The notes beneath the pieces are model-generated. The model worked only from the letters and a program-made list of their open reading frames with translations. It did not search any database and had not been told where the DNA came from. From CAZJUP01 sp964549275 (GTDB lineage: Bacteria > Fidelibacterota > Marinisomatia > Marinisomatales > TCS55): DNA of 64,000 bases. Below are positions 9,172 to 16,990 of the stretch, piece by piece (the first letter of the stretch is position 1; the number at the start of each line of letters is the position of its first letter). The DNA is taken from positions 1-64,000 of the forward strand of contig CAZJUP010000007.1 in assembly GCA_964549275.1 (NCBI GenBank), written 5' to 3'. The translations under genes and the position numbers were made by a program.

Positions 9172-9617
9172 GTTAATCCCCATAAAAACAGCGTCATGGT
9201 TAGGATCATGATGGCAAACCCCACCCATTTGCTGCTTTCAAATTTTCTCTGGTACATTTCCACATCATATTCAATGGAGCGATAACTTAAAACAACCTTT
9301 ACTGTTTTCCCTTTCTCTACAAGAACATCCTGACGAGCCAAGTTGATAATGTCATTCATTTTTCTTTTTGCGGATGGAGATTCATGATGAACGGTCACCG
9401 AGCTGGGAAAGTAACTCACCTGATGCCAACCCGGTGCAACCTGTATTGGCCCCGATAAAGGGGAAATCCCCACGGGCTCACCATCGATATAAATCGGGAT
9501 GTTTTTTGTGTCACACAAAATAGATAAAGCAGTCACGGGGCCCGGATTATCTGGCCAAACAATTTCCTGGCCTGCACTCATCGATAGAGTAAAAATAATT
9601 ATCATTAAAAATTTCAC
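9168..9617 (-). CDS. PEGA-like membrane-anchored envelope protein
   Basis: 149 residues. There is a signal peptide (1 to about 16), a PEGA-like segment ('IPIYIDGEPVGISPLSGPI' followed by 'VAPGWHQVSYFP', about 40-72) and a C-terminal transmembrane helix (about 130-149). PEGA domains are small surface or periplasmic beta-units of unclear role. It overlaps the end of dnaG by 4 bases upstream and the unknown secreted gene by 4 bases downstream, so all three look translationally coupled. Confidence 0.6.
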   Translation of the reverse strand: MKFLMIIIFTLSMSAGQEIVWPDNPGPVTALSILCDTKNIPIYIDGEPVGISPLSGPIQVAPGWHQVSYFPSSVTVHHESPSAKRKMNDIINLARQDVLVEKGKTVKVVLSYRSIEYDVEMYQRKFESSKWVGFAIMILTMTLFLWGLT

Positions 9618-11362
9618 TGATTTACTTTCAGTTGATGTTGCAGTTCCGCTACTTTTAGAATATAATCCGTTGCATCTTTCCCAGCCGATTCTAATTCGCG
9701 AATTTTCACTCGAGCTGCTTTTATTTGATCTTTCAAAGGAACACGATTTAATGTTTTTAAACAGTCCATGGCCATTTGTTGCGGGTCAGAAAGTGAGTCC
9801 TCTTCCATAAAAATTTTTGTGAGAAAATCGCGTTCCTCCACAGATTCGACTTGGCCGGCCAATTCAGAAAAATTAGGCTCTTCCGTTTTGAACAGCTCTT
9901 TAATTAATGATTTTAACACATCACTTTTAATATTTTCAGGATTCAGATTTTCTCTAATAAAATCTTTAGCTTGTTTGTTGCTGCTCAACAGCACTTTAAC
10001 AATACCTAGTTCTGCGCGGGATATTAGAGAGGTGAACAGGTCTGGTTCTTTTTCTTTTGTTGTTTCAGATGGATGACGGAACTTTTTACGCGCTTGCTGT
10101 TTAAATAATTTTACTATTTCCGTGTCCCCTATCTTTAGTTCGCTGGCTAATGTTTTTAATAAATCTCCTTGAATAATGGGGTCAGTAATCGCCAGGATTT
10201 CATTTAATATTTCTTTTACGAATACAGATCGCTCCGGTGAAGGAAGGTTTTCTACATTTTTTGTTTTCAAGTGAAAATGAAGTAGGGGGGATGCTGAATT
10301 AAACCCTTTTTCAAATACTTTTGCGCCATCACGATTTACCCATTCATCCGGATCAAGACCATCTGGCATGCCCAAAATTTTTGACTCTACAGCTCCTTTT
10401 AAAAGGGCGTATCCTGCTCGAATGGCCGCATTTTTCCCAGCGTCATCTCCATCGTAGGCCAAGATAATTTTCCCTGTAAATTTTCTTATTTGCTGTGCAT
10501 GGCGATCCGTGAAAGCTGTGCCCGATACAGCAACAATATTTTTAATTCCGGCCTGATAAAGCTGAATCACGTCCGTATACCCTTCCACCAGAACCCCGAA
10601 CCCGGCTTTCCTAATAGCATCCCGGCTCAAATGCAACCCATAAAATACATCGCTTTTGTGATAAAGAGGTGTTTCCGGAGAATTCATATATTTCGCCGAA
10701 TCATCTGATTCAAAAATTCGCCCGCCAAAAGCAATAGGCTTCCCAGAAGGGTTAAATATGGGAAACATAATTCTACTTCGGAAACGATCAAAAACCCCTC
10801 TTTCTGATTTCCCGAATAATCCAGATTTTTCAAGCACATCCCAAGGGTAATTTTTATCCTGAGTGTTGTTCACTAAAAATTCATGGCTGTCCGGGGCAAA
10901 CCCAACTTTAAACAGCTTTAGAGACTCTTCCTTGATGCCCCTGTCTTTTAGGTAAGCTAAAGCATTCTTGCCTCGGGCCGAAAACAAGGTTCGATGATAT
11001 AATTCTGTGGCTACCCGATGAATGTCATAAAGGTGGGTAAAAAACTCTTTGGATTCGTCTCCACCGACCATTTTTACGGAAATGCCCAACTGTTTCCCCA
11101 GATCACTGATGGCTTCAACGAAGGATATCTTATCGAATTCCATAATAAAATTGATGGCATTCCCGCCGGCACCGCACCCAAAACAATGGTAGATCCCTTT
11201 ATCTGGTGCCACACTGAACGAGGGTGTTTTCTCGTGGTGAAATGGACACAAACCAAAGAAATTTCTCCCTCGTTTTTTTAAATCAACGTGGCGAGATACC
11301 ACATCATAAATATCGGCAGACTCTCGAATTCTGTCGATAGTATCTTGGGGAATTCTAGACAT
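9614..11362 (-). CDS. dnaG: DNA primase DnaG
   Basis: 582 residues, the usual bacterial length. It makes RNA primers at the replication fork. The N-terminal CHC2 zinc finger uses Cys39, His42, Cys60 and Cys63. The catalytic core follows, with the TOPRIM motifs VLVEGYTDVI and ILAYDGDDAG at about 255-310. The C-terminal helicase-binding region is divergent. It overlaps cvpA by 8 bases upstream and a PEGA-like gene by 4 bases downstream, giving an operon of replication and envelope genes. rpoD, often next to dnaG, is not here. Confidence 0.95.
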   Translation of the reverse strand: MSRIPQDTIDRIRESADIYDVVSRHVDLKKRGRNFFGLCPFHHEKTPSFSVAPDKGIYHCFGCGAGGNAINFIMEFDKISFVEAISDLGKQLGISVKMVGGDESKEFFTHLYDIHRVATELYHRTLFSARGKNALAYLKDRGIKEESLKLFKVGFAPDSHEFLVNNTQDKNYPWDVLEKSGLFGKSERGVFDRFRSRIMFPIFNPSGKPIAFGGRIFESDDSAKYMNSPETPLYHKSDVFYGLHLSRDAIRKAGFGVLVEGYTDVIQLYQAGIKNIVAVSGTAFTDRHAQQIRKFTGKIILAYDGDDAGKNAAIRAGYALLKGAVESKILGMPDGLDPDEWVNRDGAKVFEKGFNSASPLLHFHLKTKNVENLPSPERSVFVKEILNEILAITDPIIQGDLLKTLASELKIGDTEIVKLFKQQARKKFRHPSETTKEKEPDLFTSLISRAELGIVKVLLSSNKQAKDFIRENLNPENIKSDVLKSLIKELFKTEEPNFSELAGQVESVEERDFLTKIFMEEDSLSDPQQMAMDCLKTLNRVPLKDQIKAARVKIRELESAGKDATDYILKVAELQHQLKVNQ

Positions 11363-11900
11363 CGTTCTCTTTGATGGCCCCCAAAAATTCTTGAATAAAA
11401 ATTTCTCCTTTTTTTACAGGGTCCTTCAAATTAAATGTCGTAACAATAGTTTCTCGAAACCCAATCATACGATACGCAAGATGTGATTGTGTTTTAATAA
11501 TATTTACTGATTTTTTATCGGGGATCAATTCTGCAAGCCAAAAAAATATCATCACAACCAGCAACCCCTTAGCCAACCCAAATACAGACCCCATTATTCT
11601 GTTTATCCATCTCGATCCTTTTGATAAAAAGAGAAATTGTATCAATTTTGTTAAAAACCTTACAGCCAATAAAACACCAAAAAACAGAACAATAAAACTT
11701 ATCATAAAAGTGACCCAGACATCCAAAGATACCCATTTTAGGGATACCTGCCCTAGCTCCACATAAAATCTAAAAGCAACCAACATCGCAATAACTAAGC
11801 CTAATAATCGGCCTAATTCTTCCACAAGCCCTCGACGAAATCCTATGACACTTAAGATCACGATAAAAAACAAGGCCAGAGCGTCAAGAAAAAGAATCAT
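11355..11900 (-). CDS. CvpA family membrane protein
   Basis: 181 residues with four predicted transmembrane helices in the first 120 residues and a short soluble tail. The start 'DALALFFIVILSVIGFRRGLVEELGRLLGL' matches the CvpA/colicin V production family. In other bacteria CvpA affects colicin V secretion and envelope stress tolerance. The mechanism is unknown. It overlaps dnaG by 8 bases and follows yqeY by 34 bases. Confidence 0.8.
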   Translation of the reverse strand: MILFLDALALFFIVILSVIGFRRGLVEELGRLLGLVIAMLVAFRFYVELGQVSLKWVSLDVWVTFMISFIVLFFGVLLAVRFLTKLIQFLFLSKGSRWINRIMGSVFGLAKGLLVVMIFFWLAELIPDKKSVNIIKTQSHLAYRMIGFRETIVTTFNLKDPVKKGEIFIQEFLGAIKENDV

Positions 11901-11934
11901 TTGAAATAAATAATTTGTGCTAATCCGGTTGACT

Positions 11935-12378
11935 TCAACTCAAAAATTCCTTCACAAAAATCTGCGCTGTTTTCCCGTCAATAAGACCTTTGCCTCTTTT
12001 CATTATTTCTGGCATGACCTTACCCATATCAGCAATGGAGGAGGCTCCCGTTTCCTGAATCACAGAAACAACAATATCCTTGATATCTGACTCGTTGAGC
12101 ATATCAGGGAGGTATGTTTCTAAAATAAGCATTTCAGTTTTTTCAACGGCCGCCAAATCATCTCTGCCTCCTTTTAAATACAACTCTATTGACTCTTTTC
12201 GCTGTTTAACCAGAGATTGAATTACCTTAATTTGTTCTTGCTGTGTGAGTTCTTCTCTTTTTTCGATTTTCTTATCTTTAAGTTTTGAAATTGTTGTTCG
12301 CAAGGTAGTGGCTTTTTCCTTCTCTCCACTTTTCATTGCAGCATACATATCTTTTTGAATAATGTCAAACAGACTCAT
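11935..12378 (-). CDS. GatB/YqeY domain protein
   Basis: 147 residues, matching the stand-alone YqeY family, which resembles the tRNA-binding tail of the amidotransferase subunit GatB. Recognisable segments are 'DMYAAMKSGEKEKATTLR' at the N-terminus and 'MGKVMPEIMKRGKGLIDGK' near the C-terminus. It probably assists tRNA-linked amidation or tRNA handling. YqeY genes commonly sit next to dnaG, as here. It is in a minus-strand operon with cvpA and dnaG downstream. Confidence 0.88.
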   Translation of the reverse strand: MSLFDIIQKDMYAAMKSGEKEKATTLRTTISKLKDKKIEKREELTQQEQIKVIQSLVKQRKESIELYLKGGRDDLAAVEKTEMLILETYLPDMLNESDIKDIVVSVIQETGASSIADMGKVMPEIMKRGKGLIDGKTAQIFVKEFLS

Positions 12379-12395
12379 CTCTTCCTTTTTCTCCT

Positions 12396-13232
12396 TTATT
12401 GTTCGTTATCAATTCGTTTCATGGCCATAAGGAGGCTGTCTTGATTGGGTTCAAACCCAATAAGCCGCCGGCCCATCCGTTTTACAATTTTCCCAGTACC
12501 CCCATTCCGAAGAAAAGGATCTACAACCCAATTGAGTTTAAAACTGCTGGCATTTAAAATTCTCTGAATCAGGAGTTCGGGTTTGTCCCCACCCATTTTA
12601 TCCGAACCGGAGTTTATATCCAAAATATCGCTCCATAAATTTGTTATCCCAAGTTCAGATTTACCGATTATTATTTCCGTATCATTTTCACTTTGAAGAG
12701 CTTCTTGGTTGAATAGAATATCATTGGTTTTCGTCGCAAACCAAATATCGGATGAACGGTTTACCCACGTTTGTTTTCTAGATCTGTCTTTGGGTTCACT
12801 GTTTCTCCATGTTATCCTTGTTTGAATTTTGAACTGGTGATTCAAAAGCGAATGATACATTCCGGAATACCGCCACCCTGTTATAAGATAAATGGCTCCT
12901 GTGCTTTTTAAAATCCTATGGCTTTGCTTCAACCAATTTTCATTCCATTGAAAATATTCCTGAAGGGTCATGGGCGCACCTTGATTTTCAACATTCCGCC
13001 AAGGGGATTCCGGTGGGTCTGCTATAATTAAATCTATCGTGTTTTCAGGTATTCGTTTCAATCCCTCCAAGCAAAGCCCTAAATATATACCGCTAGTCAT
13101 GGCATCAGCTGCCAGTGTCATATCTTCAACGCGCCGAACTGCAGGCAAATATCGATTAAGATCTGCTATAGTAAGCCCAGAAGCGGCCTCCAAAGGATTT
13201 GTGAAAAGGGGGTCTTTTCGTTTAATAGGCAT
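12396..13232 (-). CDS. Beta-class DNA (N4-cytosine/N6-adenine) methyltransferase, orphan
   Basis: 278 residues from the ATG at 13232. A TTG two codons upstream is a less likely start. The catalytic motif IV region comes first (IADPPESPW, Asp72-Pro-Pro-Glu75) and the SAM-binding motif I comes last ('VVDPFLRNGGTGKIVKRMG'), as in the beta-class order. The residue after DPP is normally Tyr, Trp or Phe, but here it is Glu. No restriction endonuclease is adjacent. It starts the minus-strand run leading to yqeY, cvpA and dnaG. It may be a regulatory or housekeeping methylase, or catalytically altered. Confidence 0.78.
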   Translation of the reverse strand: MPIKRKDPLFTNPLEAASGLTIADLNRYLPAVRRVEDMTLAADAMTSGIYLGLCLEGLKRIPENTIDLIIADPPESPWRNVENQGAPMTLQEYFQWNENWLKQSHRILKSTGAIYLITGWRYSGMYHSLLNHQFKIQTRITWRNSEPKDRSRKQTWVNRSSDIWFATKTNDILFNQEALQSENDTEIIIGKSELGITNLWSDILDINSGSDKMGGDKPELLIQRILNASSFKLNWVVDPFLRNGGTGKIVKRMGRRLIGFEPNQDSLLMAMKRIDNEQ

Positions 13233-13306
13233 GGTCAAAATTTAGAACATGTCTGGAATAGAAAACATCCATTCCATTTTAAGAATAATACAGAAAAATC
13301 TACCGA

Positions 13307-16300
13307 TTAAATTTGAGCCACACCCCAGGCAAACATCACACCGACAAAGGTAAGGAGAAGGGGCCAACCTGTATTGATCATACGGCGAGCGCCGGGATCT
13401 TCAAAAACGTGGATTTGAAACTCATGCGCTGTGGTTGCCCCCCTTGCGTCGATGGCAGTAATAATAACATCATTAGGCCCCCGTTGGCTTGGTTTTGGTT
13501 TCCAACGAAAAACACCGGTTTTCTTATTAAAGGTAGAATATTTAGGCAATTTTACCGCTTTGTAAGCAACCTTATCTCTGTTTAAATCCTCTGCTACAAC
13601 TCTATATTTATAATGATGTCCCGTTAAGGCTACCGGTTTTGGTGTTGAAATAACACTGGGGTTAATATTTACAAAAACTTTTGCAGCTTGTGTATCACTC
13701 TTATACCCGTCCGACACTTGTACGGTAAAACTGTTTTCGTTGATTTGTGCAGATTTGGGGATCCAAACTACTTTTCCCCTTTTTGTCATTTGCATCCCTT
13801 GGGGTGCCTTCACCAAAGTGAACAATAAATCTGCATCGACATTTTTATCTTCAACCTGCATTTGATATTTATAAACCTCGCCCACCATTCCTGTGACGGG
13901 AGCATTAGAAATAATAGCTGGTGGATGGTTGACATAAAGATTAAACGATTGTTCATCCTTCGCATATCCATCAGATATGACAAAGGAAACCTTTTGATCG
14001 TCTACCTGGTCTCCACCCGGTGTCCATTTAATTGTTCCTGTATATTCATCCACCTCCATACCATCTGGAAACTCCGTTAAAGTGTAACGAACACTACTCA
14101 ATTTTTGTACCACCACCCTTGGTGGTTTTCCTTTTGCACCCTGAAAAAACTCCCAGAGTACATCTTTAATTGCCACTGTTCTGTCATCAATAGATTCAAC
14201 TATCACGACCAGGCGATCGCTTTCCCAAAAAATGGAGTTGACATATTTTTTCAAATTCAATCGCGAAACCTGAAGTGTATCTGTAGTATCTGATTCAGTA
14301 AGATATACAGCTGGCGCATTTTCCCAATCCATTATATATCGATCAATATTTTCTATATATACATCATCGGAAATAGTTACCTTATAAATCCGATAGTTTT
14401 TTGCATCATCCACTGGAATAATGCGATCAAAAGGAAGCAAGGTTCCCCGATTCATATCCGAATGCATAATCTGATAACGGTAACTTTCTCCTACTGTGGC
14501 TTGCATCGGGGGAATAGATATAACATTAATAGGGGCATTCACAAAGAAATCGGATGTAATGCTTTTTGTTTCCCTGCTATCGCTTATTTCTATAATTAAT
14601 CGAGAAAAATCAATGTTTTCCCTTGTGGGTTCCCAAACCAAGAGTGCGGTATAGGGATCCATGCGCATCCCCTTAGGCATTTCAATGGCTGTATAAATAA
14701 GTTCATCTTTTTTATTGGGATCATAGGCATTCAACTGGAACCGGTATTCTTCGCCAAGCTTTATGACATTCATAGCCAAAGGCTTCTCTTCAATAACCGG
14801 CGGGTGGTTGACAAATATTGAAACATGCTGTGTGTCTCGAGCCACACCATGACTTACTTCAATAGAAAATTGTTGTGTATCCACTTGTGCAACAGAGGGG
14901 GTCCACATTACAACGCCACTGTCCGATAACACCATTCCCTCGGGGCTGTCCAGTAAAGTATAACTTAAAATATGTTCCAAGTTCGGACGCCAGATATCAA
15001 CTTTGTAACGGTAGGGTTCGTCCACTTTGGCATTAAATGGTGGTTCAGACAAAATCTTTACACCGGCTCGTGCAAATAATCTAAAATTCTGTGTCGTTCG
15101 GTCAAACCCATCACTCACCACCAGTCTAACATCATAGATATCAACATGAGATGAATCTGTTTGCCATTGAATTTTCCCTAAATCATCAATTGTCATTCCC
15201 TCCGGGTTTATCTCCAAATCATATCTCAGTTCAACATCTGGATTTCTATCAATAATAATAGGGCTATATTCAAACAGGGAAGTGGCAACAAATTCGGTTC
15301 CTGTCGGTTCAGAAATAATAATTGGCGGATCATTTACATAAATCCAAAGTCGTTCATCATCACCTTCTAATTGGGGAACAACTTTATATGTTGTAAGCGT
15401 ATCTGTTTCTGGTATAATGGGATGCACTTCTTCTCCCGTTTTTCTCTCAACATGATAGGCTAATTTATAGGCTCCTAGTTGTTCCTTGTTTGGTACCCAG
15501 CGAATAGAACGGGAATCATAATGGAAGAACATCCCTTTTGGGGGTGGCTGCAGCCATCTAAAACTGTAAAACTCTTTCTTTTCTTCTTCCGGAAGGGTGT
15601 AAGCAAAAGCTTGGTTTACTGTTAAAACATGGCGGGGAAGTGTTCCTATGGGGAGAGGCTGCCCCATGGTCTCCAGTGGCTTCGGAATATGAGGTAGAGT
15701 AAAACTCTCATCTGAAATTTTAGGAATTGTTTCTAAAACATCTTCTTCTGTTTCGGGTAAATGAGCCATTGTTTCCGGCTTTTCAGGAGCGGGTCCATGC
15801 CCAAGATTTGTAATAAACAGTTTTGTCTCAAAGCCATCCCACCCGGCAGCAATAATAGAGCCGGTATAAATTCCTCGCACAACAACAGGTAAAATTGTAA
15901 ATACCTGGGCGGCCTCAGCCTCTTCCAGTGCAAAATAATCTGCCGGTTCTACCAGCCCTTTCTTAGCTCCCCGAGATAAGGTCAAAATATTCATATCTCC
16001 CGAAACAAGAAGAATATCACTATATCCATCCTGGTTGAAGTCAGCTGTTTTTAAATCTGAAAGCGGACCCCCCTCCACAGGGAGTTTTTCTATGGCCAAT
16101 AATTCATCAGAAAGCGTTAAAGCAACCACATCTCCGTTTCGAAAAGCAAGAAGAACATCTCTAAACCCATCAGCATCCCAATCTGTTTGGGTAATGGCCT
16201 GGGGGATTAATCCGTCTAATCCCGGAATGGGCGTTTCCATGTCTGGCCCCGGTTTAAGTTCGCCACCAATATTATAATAGGGCTGGGTTCGCAAAATATC

Positions 16301-16990
16301 TCCTTCGGTAGAGAATCCAATGATATCATCATATCCGTCCCGATCCCAATCCGTAACCGCAACATAAACAAACCCGATACCAGATTGCATACCTTTTGGC
16401 TTCAACTCCTGCAATATACGCCAATCCCCTTCTTCATCAATATCTAAAACGGCAAATTCTCTCAAAGGGCTGCCCAAGGAAAGAACGACCTCTTGGTCCA
16501 TGTCTCCATCAAAATCCATAACTGAAAAATTGTGGCACCTTAGAAACTTTCGCTGCCCAGCTAAATTAATAATTCCTCCCGCTTCTTCACTAAACCGCTC
16601 TCCGTCCCAATAATAATAAAATACGATGGGCTGTAAAACACTGGTTTCTGAAGACTTACCATTAGGCTCCGCCAAGTTGGTTACCGTTACCAATTCCGGT
16701 GTGCCGTCTCCATCCAAATCTGCCAGTTCCACATCGACAAAGTTTCCCAAAAGACCGTCCGGGGCTTCCAACTCCCAAGTCATCCTTTGGTATCCTTCGC
16801 CGTCCATTTCATAAAATCGAACAACAGAAAGCTTCTTTTCTCCGTCAAATCCTTCTTCTACTGTAGCAAACTCCTGTAATCCGTCTCCATCCAAATCATA
16901 AGTCCCTTCCATATGGATGATTTGTAAATCCTGCGCCGGCAGCGAACTGACAGTAAAAAACACAAGTAATGTGTGTATCAATCGTTTCAC
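13307..16990 (-). CDS. Giant secreted FG-GAP / putative-Ig repeat protein with C-terminal membrane anchor
   Basis: 1227 residues. A signal peptide (1 to about 19) is followed by a VCBS/FG-GAP beta-propeller region (about 20-400) with repeated calcium-binding loops such as 'DLDGDGLQEF', 'DFDGDMDQEVVLS' and 'DADGFRDVLLA'. Residues about 430-1190 hold seven putative-Ig (He_PIG/cadherin-like) units, each with a P-x-GM ... W-x-P signature. The protein ends in a hydrophobic segment (about 1203-1222), suggesting anchoring. It probably acts as a calcium-stabilised surface or adhesion scaffold. It overlaps its paralogue upstream by 4 bases. Confidence 0.8.
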   Translation of the reverse strand: MKRLIHTLLVFFTVSSLPAQDLQIIHMEGTYDLDGDGLQEFATVEEGFDGEKKLSVVRFYEMDGEGYQRMTWELEAPDGLLGNFVDVELADLDGDGTPELVTVTNLAEPNGKSSETSVLQPIVFYYYWDGERFSEEAGGIINLAGQRKFLRCHNFSVMDFDGDMDQEVVLSLGSPLREFAVLDIDEEGDWRILQELKPKGMQSGIGFVYVAVTDWDRDGYDDIIGFSTEGDILRTQPYYNIGGELKPGPDMETPIPGLDGLIPQAITQTDWDADGFRDVLLAFRNGDVVALTLSDELLAIEKLPVEGGPLSDLKTADFNQDGYSDILLVSGDMNILTLSRGAKKGLVEPADYFALEEAEAAQVFTILPVVVRGIYTGSIIAAGWDGFETKLFITNLGHGPAPEKPETMAHLPETEEDVLETIPKISDESFTLPHIPKPLETMGQPLPIGTLPRHVLTVNQAFAYTLPEEEKKEFYSFRWLQPPPKGMFFHYDSRSIRWVPNKEQLGAYKLAYHVERKTGEEVHPIIPETDTLTTYKVVPQLEGDDERLWIYVNDPPIIISEPTGTEFVATSLFEYSPIIIDRNPDVELRYDLEINPEGMTIDDLGKIQWQTDSSHVDIYDVRLVVSDGFDRTTQNFRLFARAGVKILSEPPFNAKVDEPYRYKVDIWRPNLEHILSYTLLDSPEGMVLSDSGVVMWTPSVAQVDTQQFSIEVSHGVARDTQHVSIFVNHPPVIEEKPLAMNVIKLGEEYRFQLNAYDPNKKDELIYTAIEMPKGMRMDPYTALLVWEPTRENIDFSRLIIEISDSRETKSITSDFFVNAPINVISIPPMQATVGESYRYQIMHSDMNRGTLLPFDRIIPVDDAKNYRIYKVTISDDVYIENIDRYIMDWENAPAVYLTESDTTDTLQVSRLNLKKYVNSIFWESDRLVVIVESIDDRTVAIKDVLWEFFQGAKGKPPRVVVQKLSSVRYTLTEFPDGMEVDEYTGTIKWTPGGDQVDDQKVSFVISDGYAKDEQSFNLYVNHPPAIISNAPVTGMVGEVYKYQMQVEDKNVDADLLFTLVKAPQGMQMTKRGKVVWIPKSAQINENSFTVQVSDGYKSDTQAAKVFVNINPSVISTPKPVALTGHHYKYRVVAEDLNRDKVAYKAVKLPKYSTFNKKTGVFRWKPKPSQRGPNDVIITAIDARGATTAHEFQIHVFEDPGARRMINTGWPLLLTFVGVMFAWGVAQI

